64,000 bases of DNA, taken from contig LRSL01000069.1 in NCBI GenBank assembly GCA_001563335.1, positions 115,129-179,128 on the forward strand, given 5' to 3'. The notes beneath the pieces were generated by a model. The model was not told the DNA's origin. It was given only the letters and a program-made list of their open reading frames with translations, and did not search any database. This DNA is from Candidatus Thorarchaeota archaeon SMTZ1-45 (lineage in GTDB: Archaea > Asgardarchaeota > Thorarchaeia > Thorarchaeales > Thorarchaeaceae). Within the stretch, counting starts at the first letter, position 1. Each line of letters starts with the position of its first letter. A program made the position numbers and the translations under genes. Of this stretch, positions 8,869 through 17,224 are shown in pieces.

Positions 8869-9000
8869 TTTTGAAACAATAGTTTCAGATATAAAATGTA
8901 TGGTAAACTGCGCCATTCAGACACAACCTTTTTGAAGAGAATGAATAGGCTGGAAGTTCAACTCAAGATTAAATATCACAAGTTATAGGAGTAACTTAGT

Positions 9001-9279
9001 ATGGATGTAGATCGGATAAAGCACATCATGAACTCACTAATGATTCTCTCTTTCATGATTTTTGGAGTCTTATCAGGAATAATTCTGATAACAGATGTTC
9101 CACTGACCAACACATCCGTTTCTTTACCTTTTGCATTTTTATATATCTCCACAGCTACCTTTGTGATTACAGCTCAAATTAATGAGCGTCCAAAATTAAT
9201 TCAGAAATATCTTCGAGACTGGTTGATAATCTGTTTCATTGGAATTATCATCAGTGCATTAGCTTTCACATTTTATTGA
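9001..9279 (+). CDS. Small three-helix membrane protein
   Basis: 92 residues, ATG start. Three hydrophobic segments are visible at about 10-33 (MNSLMILSFMIFGVLSGIIL), 40-58 and 70-90, joined by short polar loops, which predicts an integral membrane protein with three spans. A positively charged stretch (RPKLIQKYLRDW) lies between the second and third. I do not recognise a family. It is divergent from the AAA ATPase operon and precedes atpD on the same strand with a 60-bp gap. Confidence 0.6.
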   Translation: MDVDRIKHIMNSLMILSFMIFGVLSGIILITDVPLTNTSVSLPFAFLYISTATFVITAQINERPKLIQKYLRDWLIICFIGIIISALAFTFY

Positions 9280-9339
9280 TACAAACACAAGAGTTTAGAA
9301 CCACTATGATACACACCCTGCTACCGTACTCTCATAAAA

Positions 9340-9984
9340 GTGATAATGATGAGTAAGATCCTGCCTGGCACAAAAACTACTCGCATGGAACTCCTTGCTC
9401 TAAAAAATAGAATGAGGTTGGCTGAAAGAGGGCACGATCTTCTCCGAGAGAAACGTGATTCGCTCATAATGGAATTCTTTAATGCCATAGCAGAGATTAA
9501 GGAAGCGAGAGTGAAAGTTGATGTTGCACTTTCAGAAGCTTTCTCAGCCCTTACTCAAGCAAAAATGGTAATGGGTCCTGCAAGAGTTGTAGAATTCGCA
9601 TATGCTAGTAAATTTGAAGCAAACCTTAGTATCTCAACAAGATCAATGATGGGGGTCAGAGTTCCAATCCTATCAGTAGAACAACATACTCCTGATCTTC
9701 CATATTCTCTCTCAGATTCAAGTGCCAAATTTGATGTTATGAGTGAAAAATTCAAGGAAGCTCTAACCGCAATTGTTCGGCTAGCTGAGATTGAATCAAC
9801 AGTGAAACGACTTGCGCTTGAAATTGAGCGCACAAAACGACGAGTGTCAGCTCTTGAAACTGTTGTAATACCTCGTCTTGATGCAACAGCACGGTTCGTA
9901 AAACTCGCACTTGAAGAACGAGAACGTGAAGACTTTGTAAGGTTAAAGATGGTTCGTGATTGGATTACTCAAGAGGAAGAATAA
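9340..9984 (+). CDS. atpD: V/A-type ATP synthase subunit D
   Basis: About 214 residues; the first start is GTG at 9340 with ATGs at 9346 and 9349, and MSKILPGTKTTRMEL is the likely beginning. Subunit D forms the long coiled-coil rotor stalk inside the A3B3 head. The typical pattern is seen: basic N-terminus with PGTKTTRMELL, a first long helix (about 15-70), the conserved middle with SVEQHTPDLPYSLSDSS, and a second long helix (about 140-205) with the ALETVVIPRLDAT motif. The other ATPase subunits are not in the window, so D stands apart from its complex. It converges with nac. Confidence 0.92.
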   Translation: MIMMSKILPGTKTTRMELLALKNRMRLAERGHDLLREKRDSLIMEFFNAIAEIKEARVKVDVALSEAFSALTQAKMVMGPARVVEFAYASKFEANLSISTRSMMGVRVPILSVEQHTPDLPYSLSDSSAKFDVMSEKFKEALTAIVRLAEIESTVKRLALEIERTKRRVSALETVVIPRLDATARFVKLALEEREREDFVRLKMVRDWITQEEE

Positions 9985-9990
9985 ATAGAA

Positions 9991-10008
9991 TGTATTATCT
10001 GTAATACA
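9991..10008. repeat. Inverted repeat between atpD and nac
   Basis: TGTATTA and TAATACA arms separated by TCTG occupy most of the 29-bp gap between the convergent stops of atpD and nac. Same arms as at 6027-6044. Placement suggests a shared bidirectional transcript-end element. Confidence 0.45.
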
Positions 10009-10013
10009 ATATC

Positions 10014-10406
10014 CTAATGTCTTAACTTTAGAATAGCTGCCGCTAAATCTCCATCAGTTTCTTCCAAAGCCTGCTTTGCCACTTGAATGTCCACACCTGT
10101 TTGACTAGCTACCAATGCCGCATCCTCTATTGGTATCTCAACTTTCTTTTCAACAACATCTTCTGAAGTTGTTTCAATTTTACTTTCAATCTTTCCAGAT
10201 ATTTGTCTTTCATTTCTTGTACCTGTTACTTGAAAAGATTCACTACCAGCTTGCTTAATCATGGATAGTTGAACATTAGAAATGACCCACTCCTTATCAT
10301 CAAAACGAATTATTACTTCTTTTACACCGTCTATCTCCTTTTGTTCAATACCCATCTTCTTCATCATTCGCGCCATTTGTTTTGGTGACAGACCTCTAAA
10401 TCCCAT
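10014..10406 (-). CDS. nac: Nascent polypeptide-associated complex protein (archaeal NAC)
   Basis: 130 residues, ATG with GGAGATGAT upstream. Archaeal NAC is a homodimeric ribosome-associated chaperone. The sequence shows the amphipathic N-terminus with SPKQMARMMKKMGIEQKEID, the NAC beta domain (about 22-70, with KEVIIRFDDKEWVISNVQL and SFQVTG), a linker, and a C-terminal UBA domain (about 92-130) with DAALVASQTG and AKQALEETDGDLAAAILKL. Length and order match the archaeal family well. It is first in a run of minus-strand genes only by position; the neighbours taw2 and pan start upstream of it. Confidence 0.95.
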   Translation of the reverse strand: MGFRGLSPKQMARMMKKMGIEQKEIDGVKEVIIRFDDKEWVISNVQLSMIKQAGSESFQVTGTRNERQISGKIESKIETTSEDVVEKKVEIPIEDAALVASQTGVDIQVAKQALEETDGDLAAAILKLRH

Positions 10407-10494
10407 AGGATCATCTCCAATTCTTGATTGAAAGGTGCAGACAATAACCTGTACTTTCTCTCTGTAAATGCTGGTTTATGAGTCGATAAAACGA

Positions 10495-11325
10495 TTACGC
10501 TTCGGATGAGGTAGTTATATCAAATACATAGTGCCCTATTCTAGGTGAATAGTCCTTGACATAATGTGCGTTAATAGAAGAAGAATATCCATGTATTCTA
10601 CACATTTGTTCAATCTTCATCATGATATCCTTAACCTCAGACTCAGGCATACTCATATGCATATGAATAAAGCCTCCATCTTCCACTAAAGTTTCAAGAG
10701 CAAATGGAAGATACTCTATAGTATTATGTAGATATCCCATCACTATTCGATTGGCTGTTCCTTTTGGATGCACTTTGCGACAATCACCTAGTACTGCAAC
10801 TACTCTATTACCTAACCCATTCAGCTTTATATTCTCAAGCAAAAACTGGAATGCATTTTCGTTAATCTCTATTGCAATTACTTCGACGTCAGCTGACTTG
10901 GCAATATGAAGAGCAAATTGTCCAACACAAGAAAACATATCCACAATTTTTTCTTCGTTTTTAACAAGTTTCGATAATCGCATACGCTCCCTTCTATTAC
11001 CTCCAGAGAATGTAATATGAAGTGGGTCTAATCGAAATTTTATTCCATCTTCAATATGTGTAGTAATTGTATTACTATCTCCAGCAATTAATTCATATGA
11101 TGGTATTCTCTTGATGCTTTTTGTGGGTCCGATTTTCGTGGCAACCGACAATATTCGTTGATCATATTCGAGTGTCTTTTCACCAATAAATGAAGCATAC
11201 TTCATTAGACTAGAATCCAAATTCAGTAGGGCAACATTTCCTACGAGATGATAACCTGAAGGTAAAACAATACTCCTTGGAATTATCCCACTTAATTTGT
11301 TTCTGAGGAAATCTCTGTACCTCAT
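10495..11325 (-). CDS. taw2: Trm5/TYW2-family tRNA enzyme, probably Taw2 (wybutosine pathway)
   Basis: 276 residues. A class I methyltransferase fold follows a short N-terminal domain; motif I is VDMFSCVGQFALHIAK (about 128-143), followed by VIAIEINENA and a GDCRKV segment. Trm5 methyltransferases carry an NLP-type motif IV, but here the equivalent reads RIVMGYLHNT, as in archaeal TYW2/Taw2 proteins, which transfer the aminocarboxypropyl group of S-adenosylmethionine to 4-demethylwyosine at position 37 of tRNA-Phe. The choice between Taw2 and a Trm5 methyltransferase rests on that motif. It follows pan by 26 bp on the same strand and is probably co-transcribed. Confidence 0.8.
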   Translation of the reverse strand: MRYRDFLRNKLSGIIPRSIVLPSGYHLVGNVALLNLDSSLMKYASFIGEKTLEYDQRILSVATKIGPTKSIKRIPSYELIAGDSNTITTHIEDGIKFRLDPLHITFSGGNRRERMRLSKLVKNEEKIVDMFSCVGQFALHIAKSADVEVIAIEINENAFQFLLENIKLNGLGNRVVAVLGDCRKVHPKGTANRIVMGYLHNTIEYLPFALETLVEDGGFIHMHMSMPESEVKDIMMKIEQMCRIHGYSSSINAHYVKDYSPRIGHYVFDITTSSEA

Positions 11326-11351
11326 TGTTGTTCACAAATCACTAGACTTGC

Positions 11352-12599
11352 TTAGCAATACATACTACCAGGAGCACGATCGCCTGTTCCTCGTTCTTGA
11401 ACCTTCGAGATAGCTTTTCGAAAATCATCTTGAATGACGCAAGTTCTATTGTCCCGAATCGCGAACATACCTGCCTCTGTGCATATTGTTTTGATATCTG
11501 CACCAGTTCTACCCTGAGTTGCAGACAGCAATAGATTGAAATCAACAGCAGTGTGTATCTTCATTCCACGGATGTGAATCTTGAAAATCTCTTTTCTACT
11601 CACGTCATCAGGCAATGGGAACTCAATAATTCTGTCAAAACGACCTGGTCTTAGAAGTGCTGGATCTAATATATCAGGGCGATTTGTTGCACCTAAAACA
11701 GCCACTTGACCGCGACTCTCAAAACCATCAAGTTCACTCAATAGCTGCATTAATGTACGTTGTACTTCTCTATCTCCTGAAGTGGCAATATCAAGTCTAT
11801 GAGAACCAACAGCATCAAGTTCATCTACGAAAATAATTGCTGGTGCTTTTTCCTTAGCAAGCATGAATATTTCTCTAACGAGTCGAGCTCCTTCACCTAT
11901 AAACTTCTGAACAAGCTCGGAGCCAATAACCCGGATAAAAGTCGCATTCGTTTCATGAGCTACAGCTCGAGCACATAGAGTCTTACCTGTTCCTGGTTTA
12001 CCTGTGAGTAGTACGCCTTTTGGAGGTTCTATACCAACCTCTTCAAATAATTCAGGTCTTAGAAGGGGAAGTTCTACAGTTTCTCGAATTTCTCTAAGCT
12101 GGTCTTGAAGTCCTCCAATATCCTGATATGATACATTAGGTGCTTCCTCGATTTCCATAGCTCGTATTATGGGGTCACGAGATGGTGGAAGTTCTTGAGT
12201 AATCGCAAATGATCTTTGATTAAGTGCTACTAGAGCTCCAGGTTGCAGTTTGTCTTTTGGAATTGACGAGGCAACATGAACTACAAAATTCGGTCCAGTG
12301 GAACTCTTGACAATTGCTCTACCATCCTCCAGCATCTCAGTTATTGTAGCAGTAATTAGAGGTGATTGTCTCAATTTCTCTAGTTCTGTCCTCAAAGTTT
12401 GAGTTTCTTTCTCAAGCCGACTACGTTCAGCTTGAAGTATTTGCTTTTCTGTTTCCAATGCTCTAAGTCTACGTTCTAGATGTCTTGTATAGCTTTGCGA
12501 GTATGCCGACTCATCAACGTTGCCTTCGTCTTTTGTGTCTGTAGTCCCTGGCATTGGATGGCACCTCAGGAGTTCATCCACTGTAGATGTTTTAAGCAT
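11352..12599 (-). CDS. pan: Proteasome-activating nucleotidase PAN
   Basis: 415 residues (or 400 if it starts at the MPGTTD methionine). PAN is the hexameric ATPase that unfolds proteins for the archaeal 20S proteasome. An N-terminal coiled coil (about 35-75) is followed by an OB domain (about 80-140), then the AAA domain with Walker A GKPGTGKT (about 201-208; the usual second residue is Pro, here Lys), Walker [10 protein letters not shown], and an arginine-finger region with [19 protein letters not shown]. The C-terminus ends M-Y-C, which satisfies the hydrophobic-Tyr-X motif that opens the proteasome gate. Divergent from the MBF1 gene with 128 bp between. Confidence 0.95.
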   Translation of the reverse strand: MLKTSTVDELLRCHPMPGTTDTKDEGNVDESAYSQSYTRHLERRLRALETEKQILQAERSRLEKETQTLRTELEKLRQSPLITATITEMLEDGRAIVKSSTGPNFVVHVASSIPKDKLQPGALVALNQRSFAITQELPPSRDPIIRAMEIEEAPNVSYQDIGGLQDQLREIRETVELPLLRPELFEEVGIEPPKGVLLTGKPGTGKTLCARAVAHETNATFIRVIGSELVQKFIGEGARLVREIFMLAKEKAPAIIFVDELDAVGSHRLDIATSGDREVQRTLMQLLSELDGFESRGQVAVLGATNRPDILDPALLRPGRFDRIIEFPLPDDVSRKEIFKIHIRGMKIHTAVDFNLLLSATQGRTGADIKTICTEAGMFAIRDNRTCVIQDDFRKAISKVQERGTGDRAPGSMYC

Positions 12600-12727
12600 T
12601 GCTTTGAGGGAGAAATGACATCATTACATATCAAGGTAAACAATATACAAATATCACTTACAAATTTGTTTAGTCGGCAATCTTTATCAACACACCCCGA
12701 CTCATTATCACCTAGAGGGAATCTGCT

Positions 12728-13312
12728 TTGCCTAGTTGTGAATTATGTGGCAGAAACATGAAGGGTCGCGGCAGAAACGTAACAATTGAAGGAGCTTCAA
12801 TGTTAGTTTGTCCTCAATGTGCCACTAAATTTGGTGGTCAGTCTATATCATCTGAATCTCGATCATCATTTGCTCCTCAAGTACGTCCATCTTGGATTGG
12901 AAGTTCTCAGAAAGCACCACCTATTCAAACTAGACGAGTTTCTAAACCCAAACCAAAACCCAAGGCTAGATCTGGTGTCCTGATTGATGACTTGGAGTTG
13001 ATAGAGGACTATGCAAAAGTGATTCGTGTTGCTAGACAAAAGAAGAATCTATCCCAAGAAGAGCTTGCCCAGAAGATTGGAGAAAGGATTTCAACGTTAC
13101 AATCAATTGAGTCTGGACGATTGAAACCAACAGGGAAAGCTATTCGAGGTCTTGAACGAGAACTTGAAATCTCTCTTCTAGAAGCTGTTGGTTCTGTCCC
13201 ACTTAAGCCAACCACTGATAAACCGGGTTCTGGTCCTACCCTTGGTGATAGGGTAGTTGTGAAAAGGAAAATGTCGCAAAAAGCGCGTCAGGATGATACC
13301 CAAGCGAAGTGA
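12728..13312 (+). CDS. MBF1-type HTH transcription factor
   Basis: 194 residues from a TTG start (MPSCELCGRNM). The N-terminus is a zinc ribbon with CELC and CPQC pairs (about 4-34), then a basic low-complexity linker (SKPKPKPKAR near 80), then an HTH domain of the Cro/CI type at about 100-150 with KKNLSQEELAQKIGER and ISTLQSIESGRLKPT. This order, zinc ribbon then HTH, is the archaeal multiprotein bridging factor 1, which in eukaryotes links activators to TBP and in archaea associates with ribosomes or transcription. It sits next to pan and tfe as part of an information-processing cluster. Confidence 0.92.
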   Translation: MPSCELCGRNMKGRGRNVTIEGASMLVCPQCATKFGGQSISSESRSSFAPQVRPSWIGSSQKAPPIQTRRVSKPKPKPKARSGVLIDDLELIEDYAKVIRVARQKKNLSQEELAQKIGERISTLQSIESGRLKPTGKAIRGLERELEISLLEAVGSVPLKPTTDKPGSGPTLGDRVVVKRKMSQKARQDDTQAK

Positions 13313-13412
13313 ATATATAGTATTTGGACGTATAATACTATAGGTGTAAATTTCCACTACGGATGTTTTCGCTGTTAATTGGGTCAGTCGACTAGCCATA
13401 TTACACACTTGG

Positions 13413-13946
13413 GTGATTACGTCAATGGTTCACACGAATTTCAATCACGACCTCTTCCGACTTGTTGTTGAGGAAATTGCTGGTAAGGAAGGGGTGGATG
13501 TATCGACTGTATTAGTTAATGCAGAAGAAACCACTGACGAAGAAATCGCAACTAAAACAGATCTCAAATTAAACATTGTTAGAAGAATCCTCTACAAGCT
13601 TCATGATAATCATTTAGCATCATACCGAAGAATCAGAGATGCAAATACAGGTTGGTTTCTATATTACTGGCGCATCGACCCCAAAAAGGCACAAGCTCTT
13701 GTTAATAGAAAGAAACGAATGGTACTCAATCTTCTTGAACAGAGATTAGAACATGAAACAAACAATGACCTCTACGTATGCATTAATCGTGATTCATCCC
13801 CAGTACCATTTGAAGAGGCAATGAATCTCTCCTTCCGATGTCCCACATGTAATGGTCAGCTAGAGTTTGTAGATAATGCAAGAGCAATCTCATTTCTGAG
13901 AAAACGTGTTGAAGAACTCAAAGCTGATTTAGAAGCATCCTCCTAA
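13413..13946 (+). CDS. tfe: Transcription initiation factor E, alpha subunit (TFE)
   Basis: 177 residues from GTG, or 173 from the ATG at 13425. TFE stabilises the open promoter complex. A winged helix of the TFIIE-alpha type occupies about 8-95 (EEIATKTDLKLNIVRRILYKLHDNHLASYRR, then GWFLYYWRID), followed by a zinc-ribbon region at about 122-150. Only three cysteines are present (one in YVCINRD, then CPTC), whereas the family normally has two CxxC pairs, so the zinc site looks incomplete. A charged helix ends the protein. Followed 77 bp later by a DUF2110 gene, a common archaeal neighbour. Confidence 0.92.
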   Translation: MITSMVHTNFNHDLFRLVVEEIAGKEGVDVSTVLVNAEETTDEEIATKTDLKLNIVRRILYKLHDNHLASYRRIRDANTGWFLYYWRIDPKKAQALVNRKKRMVLNLLEQRLEHETNNDLYVCINRDSSPVPFEEAMNLSFRCPTCNGQLEFVDNARAISFLRKRVEELKADLEASS

Positions 13947-14023
13947 TGTTTTTACTTTTTATGAACTGATTTTTTACAAAAGGTACTTAGCAAAACTCAA
14001 GAAAATAAGCCCGAGGTTATTAT

Positions 14024-14794
14024 TTGAAAACTGTTGTTCTGCTTCCAAAGGCGTATGGAGTAAATAGAGGCCGATTACTTGAAATTATTAGATCAGAAGT
14101 ATCAGAAATGGTGGTAGAACTTGATGCAGAAATCATAAGTCTGGGTACTGACAAAAGGAATCACATTATCATAAACATAAATGGTGAAGATGAGGAATTT
14201 GTAGTCAATGTCCTCGCTAAGGAGTATGGTAAATCACTTCAATCAGACAATCTAATTCCAAACAAGACATATCTTGGTCAGCTCATAGATGTTGGAAAAG
14301 TAGGTTATGGACTATATTCGGATATTGGGGTAACTGATTCAAAACGATTGGATGTACTAATTCCACTTCACAGGCTACGTGAACAATTTGATTTACAAGG
14401 TCCCTTGAAGATGATCGTAGATGCATTTGTTCTTGTAGAACATCTTCCTGTTACGGTGAACCTTACAAGTATTGATTTGTATAACAATCGAATTGAAGGA
14501 GAACTCAATCAATCGACACTGACACGTATTACAGAGTGGATGCAAGACGATCATGAACGACTTCTAGTGTTTGGCGCCAATTTATATCAAATAGAAATCT
14601 CATTGAAAAAAGCGAACCATAGAGAAGACATCTATGAGATAGAGCAGCTAGGCAAGTTTGAGTTTTCACTTAGATGCAAAAGAAGTACACGCGCCTCTGG
14701 GATTCTTGCATCAATTGGCCCTAGACTAAGAGGTGTTCCAATACACCTCTTCATACCAAAAGAACTTGAGGCAAAGAAACATGCCAAGACTTGA
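14024..14794 (+). CDS. DUF2110 family protein
   Basis: 256 residues from a TTG start. The protein fits the archaeal DUF2110 family in length, in the opening KTVVLLPKAYGVNRGRLLE, and in the central LIDVGKVGYGLYSDIGV segment that looks like a small beta-barrel RNA-binding region. Function is unknown in the family. It lies directly after tfe and its last 14 bp overlap the start of the methyltransferase gene that follows, so translation of the two is probably coupled. The C-terminal half (about 150-250) has a mixed alpha/beta character and ends with a basic tail. Confidence 0.8.
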   Translation: MKTVVLLPKAYGVNRGRLLEIIRSEVSEMVVELDAEIISLGTDKRNHIIININGEDEEFVVNVLAKEYGKSLQSDNLIPNKTYLGQLIDVGKVGYGLYSDIGVTDSKRLDVLIPLHRLREQFDLQGPLKMIVDAFVLVEHLPVTVNLTSIDLYNNRIEGELNQSTLTRITEWMQDDHERLLVFGANLYQIEISLKKANHREDIYEIEQLGKFEFSLRCKRSTRASGILASIGPRLRGVPIHLFIPKELEAKKHAKT

Positions 14795-15458
14795 TGTATG
14801 GCTTGTAGAAACAGGCCGATTCTCTTCTCGTCAAGCGGCAAAAAGAGCAATCAAAGATGGTTTAGTCACAGTAAATGGATTAGGATGTAAGCCATCAACT
14901 CAAGTTTCTGAGAAAGACAAAATCGAATTACATAGTACTGAAGCTGATGTCCCACAAGGTTTTCAAAAATTAAAAGAACTTGATAAATACCTACAAGGCA
15001 AACTTGTCTGTAGTGATTGCAAAGCTCTGGACATTGGTAGTTCTGCAGGTGGTTTTCTAATCTATTTAGCTGAAAAAGGAGCAAAAGTGGTAGGTATTGA
15101 GGTTTCTGAGAGATTTGTAAAAGAGCTGTATGCTATTGTTGAAAAATATCAAAACATATCGGTACTTTTTACTGATGCTTTTGATATGGATCCAAATATT
15201 ATCGCTAGCGATGACCAGCTTGATCTACTTCTTGTTGATGTTACAACAGAACCTGAGGGCACATTGATACTAATCAAGAAATTTACATCTCTACTAAAAA
15301 GAAAGGGTCGTCTGCTTGCAGCATTCAAATCAAATCACAAATCTGACATATTATCATATCTAAAAGATGGTATTGCCCAGCTTGGATATATACAGATTCA
15401 AGAGATAATTCTAGACAAATCGCGTCAAGAAGTTCACATCACTGCAATTCGCATGTAA
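14781..15458 (+). CDS. S4-domain plus FtsJ-like rRNA methyltransferase (TlyA-like)
   Basis: 225 residues from the ATG at 14781. The first 60 residues are an S4 RNA-binding domain (LDVWLVETGRFSSRQAAKRAIKDG, then VTVNG). From about 75 a Rossmann methyltransferase follows, with ALDIGSSAGGFLIYLAEKGA as the S-adenosylmethionine motif and LLLVDV in place of the catalytic-aspartate strand. The S4 plus FtsJ order is that of TlyA 2'-O-methyltransferases of ribosomal RNA, although the protein is somewhat short and the family K-D-K-E tetrad is hard to place. Overlaps the DUF2110 gene by 14 bp and is followed by tRNA-Val. Confidence 0.82.
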   Translation: MPRLDVWLVETGRFSSRQAAKRAIKDGLVTVNGLGCKPSTQVSEKDKIELHSTEADVPQGFQKLKELDKYLQGKLVCSDCKALDIGSSAGGFLIYLAEKGAKVVGIEVSERFVKELYAIVEKYQNISVLFTDAFDMDPNIIASDDQLDLLLVDVTTEPEGTLILIKKFTSLLKRKGRLLAAFKSNHKSDILSYLKDGIAQLGYIQIQEIILDKSRQEVHITAIRM

Positions 15459-15495
15459 GCAACTTTTTATTTGATTAACAAACCCAACTTTCTCA

Positions 15496-15605
15496 GGGGC
15501 GGTAGTCTAGCCCGGCTATGATGTCTCGCTTACACCGAGAAACCATTGAAGCTCTTTGCTCTTTGGACTCGAGGGTCGCTGGTTCAAATCCGGCCCGCCC
15601 CACCA
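15496..15605 (+). tRNA. tRNA-Val (TAC) with intron in the variable region
   Basis: Acceptor arms GGGGCGG and CCGCCCC pair perfectly; CCA is encoded at 15603-15605. The anticodon arm is TCTCG-CTTACAC-CGAGA, anticodon TAC at 15529-15531, with all five pairs already formed without splicing. A 37-nt stretch separates this arm from the T-stem (GCTGG/CCGGC). A bulge-helix-bulge can be drawn with central helix CGAG/CTCG and three-base bulges AAA and AGG, predicting removal of 32 nt (15542-15573) and leaving the normal variable region AGGTC. The intron is therefore non-canonical (about 44/45). Confidence 0.92.
15542..15573 (+). other. Predicted 32-nt intron of tRNA-Val
   Basis: Cleavage after the second base of each three-base bulge restores a standard Val variable loop. 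A short CCA/TGG helix closes the intron side. Confidence 0.65.
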
Positions 15606-15722
15606 TTTCTTATAGCTTGTCAATTCCGCACCAAAGAGTTGAAGAGTATGTATGCCGCAAAGAAGCAATGCGGTAAGCTCCTACATTTAGAGAATAGCTT
15701 GTCGCTTGTCTGACTGAGTCTT

Positions 15723-15825
15723 GCGGGAGTAGCCAAGCCCGGTCAAAGGCGGCGGACTTAAGATCGCATGAAATCAAGGGGTCATGTGAATAAGCTATCC
15801 GCTCTCGTAGGAGTTCGTGGGTTCG
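15723..15825 (+). pseudogene. Truncated tRNA-Leu (TAA) copy
   Basis: The first about 103 bases are nearly identical to the intact tRNA-Leu at 19716, including the anticodon TAA and the intron, but the copy stops inside the T-loop at GGGTTCG and lacks the 3' T-stem and acceptor strand. What follows (GTGAATAAG, then TATCTGCC) resembles a second copy of the 3' part of its own intron. Point differences along the body (for example TAGCC for TTGCC, GTTCGTGG for GTCCGCGG) show that the duplication is not recent. Confidence 0.88.
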
Positions 15826-15999
15826 GTGAATAAGTATCTGCCTTACAGGTGGCCTTTTGGTGCATATCTTATTTCGAAATTGGGTCTATAATTCATCATC
15901 GCTAAAGCAGAGCTTTCGAATGGTTGGATGTCTTTTCCTCGATAGATTTGTCCTGCTGCCAGCCAGTTAAAAAAAACATTATTGAAGTGGATAAGAGGA
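15826..15999. other. Gap between tRNA-Leu fragment and wHTH gene
   Basis: Apart from the intron-like repeat at the left edge, I see no gene, tRNA part or clear promoter here. The stretch is the left inner margin of the island. Confidence 0.4.
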
Positions 16000-16317
16000 C
16001 TATGCAGCTATCTCTCTAATCTTCTTATCCACTTCTTGTTCAAGCTCTATAATTATCTGAGCAACTCTTTTTCCAAAATGGTTCAATTCATAGTAGGAAT
16101 ATGATCCCTCTTCAGTTCTTTCGAATACATTTACTAACAATCCAATCGTGTCAAAGAATTTCAAATCTCTAACGAGTGTAGTACTACTTTTGATATTACT
16201 TTTCTTTTTCAGTTTATTAAATGGTATTCTATTCTCGTAAAGATCCATCAGTATTTTACGTTGTCTTTTGTTCTCTAAGAGATGCAGTATTACTTCTTTT
16301 GTATCCCAATCTGCCAT
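16000..16317 (-). CDS. Winged helix-turn-helix protein
   Basis: 105 residues, ATG start with a GGAG-type site upstream. The N-terminal two thirds read as a winged helix of the ArsR/HxlR-like class: a helix (TKEVILHLLENKRQRKILMDLYEN), a recognition region with KKKSNIKSSTTLVRDLKFFDTIGLL split over two helices, and a wing with the strand SYSYYELNHFG. A charged C-terminal helix could mediate dimerisation. It is divergent from the TIR/deoxyribosyltransferase-like gene with 179 bp between them and could regulate it. It is the first gene of the island bounded by the tRNA-Leu copies. Confidence 0.75.
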   Translation of the reverse strand: MADWDTKEVILHLLENKRQRKILMDLYENRIPFNKLKKKSNIKSSTTLVRDLKFFDTIGLLVNVFERTEEGSYSYYELNHFGKRVAQIIIELEQEVDKKIREIAA

Positions 16318-16496
16318 TGATTTCTTTCTCCTCTCTGGTTCCTCTTACACGCAAGTGTCATACTTTTTATGTTATAGAGACACTTAAAGGTTACTAGGAT
16401 GGCAATTAGTAACTATTAAAAGACTTAGTATCATATATGTAACTTGATAATTCCTGTTGAGATAATAGTAATTAAAATGCCGGGAGGACATAAATA

Positions 16497-17108
16497 GTGG
16501 AAGAACGGCGACTCAAACCACTCAAAGTTCGTGGTAGAGTTGAAATGCCGAAAGACGCATGGAACACAAGGGCAACTACATTTGAGAAGAATGTAGAAAA
16601 ACACATAGGTAATGTAAAAGTCCTTCTCCTTGGTCCGGGTTATCCTGAAGGTCAGTTAGAAATCCGGACTCAAATTGCAGATAGACTTGAGAAAGATGGT
16701 TGCGATATCTATATCATGGAAACGATGAGCCCAATTAGCTCCTTTAATATCGATGAGAAATTCCGTGACATTTTGAATGAAATACGCCCAGAACTGATTA
16801 TTTGTGTCTTCACTAAAGAAGGAGCACCTCATGGTGTGATTTATGAGGTTGGTTTTATCTGTGGGCATTATGGGATTGATCAAGCATTGAGCTGTCTTCG
16901 TTTCTGTTTTCACAATGAACTAGAGAAAATTAAGAACATTCCTGCTTATCTTTACTTTTTACTATCAAGAACACAATACTGGGAATTCTATGATGAAGGA
17001 AAAGGTCCTACTCTCTATACACGTATTATACAGTTAATCAGAGATGAAGTTGTTCGACAATATTGCCCCACTGATTTATCTGATAAAACCAAAACTCCTC
17101 GTGAATGA
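16497..17108 (+). CDS. TIR-like / nucleoside deoxyribosyltransferase-like protein
   Basis: 203 residues from GTG, with GGGAGG about 12 bases upstream. After a basic N-terminus the core at about 40-150 is a Rossmann-like fold: strand VKVLLLGPG, a helix ending in EKDGCDIYIME, strand ELIICVF, and then HGVIYEVGFICG, which matches the G-x-x-x-E-x-G pattern of nucleoside 2-deoxyribosyltransferases and NAD-cleaving TIR-like domains, where the glutamate is catalytic. The C-terminus (about 150-190) is helical. Substrate is unknown. In an accessory island next to a winged helix and a TnpB this could be a defence or stress effector, but that is inference. Confidence 0.6.
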   Translation: MEERRLKPLKVRGRVEMPKDAWNTRATTFEKNVEKHIGNVKVLLLGPGYPEGQLEIRTQIADRLEKDGCDIYIMETMSPISSFNIDEKFRDILNEIRPELIICVFTKEGAPHGVIYEVGFICGHYGIDQALSCLRFCFHNELEKIKNIPAYLYFLLSRTQYWEFYDEGKGPTLYTRIIQLIRDEVVRQYCPTDLSDKTKTPRE

Positions 17109-17224
17109 TCACAAAAAGACTCAGGAGTATTTTCTATATCAGTCCAGTACATCTTACTTTTTATCATAACATATTAGTTAAATACAATACCGAAGAGTTG
17201 AAGAGTGATTTTGGAGATGTTTTA

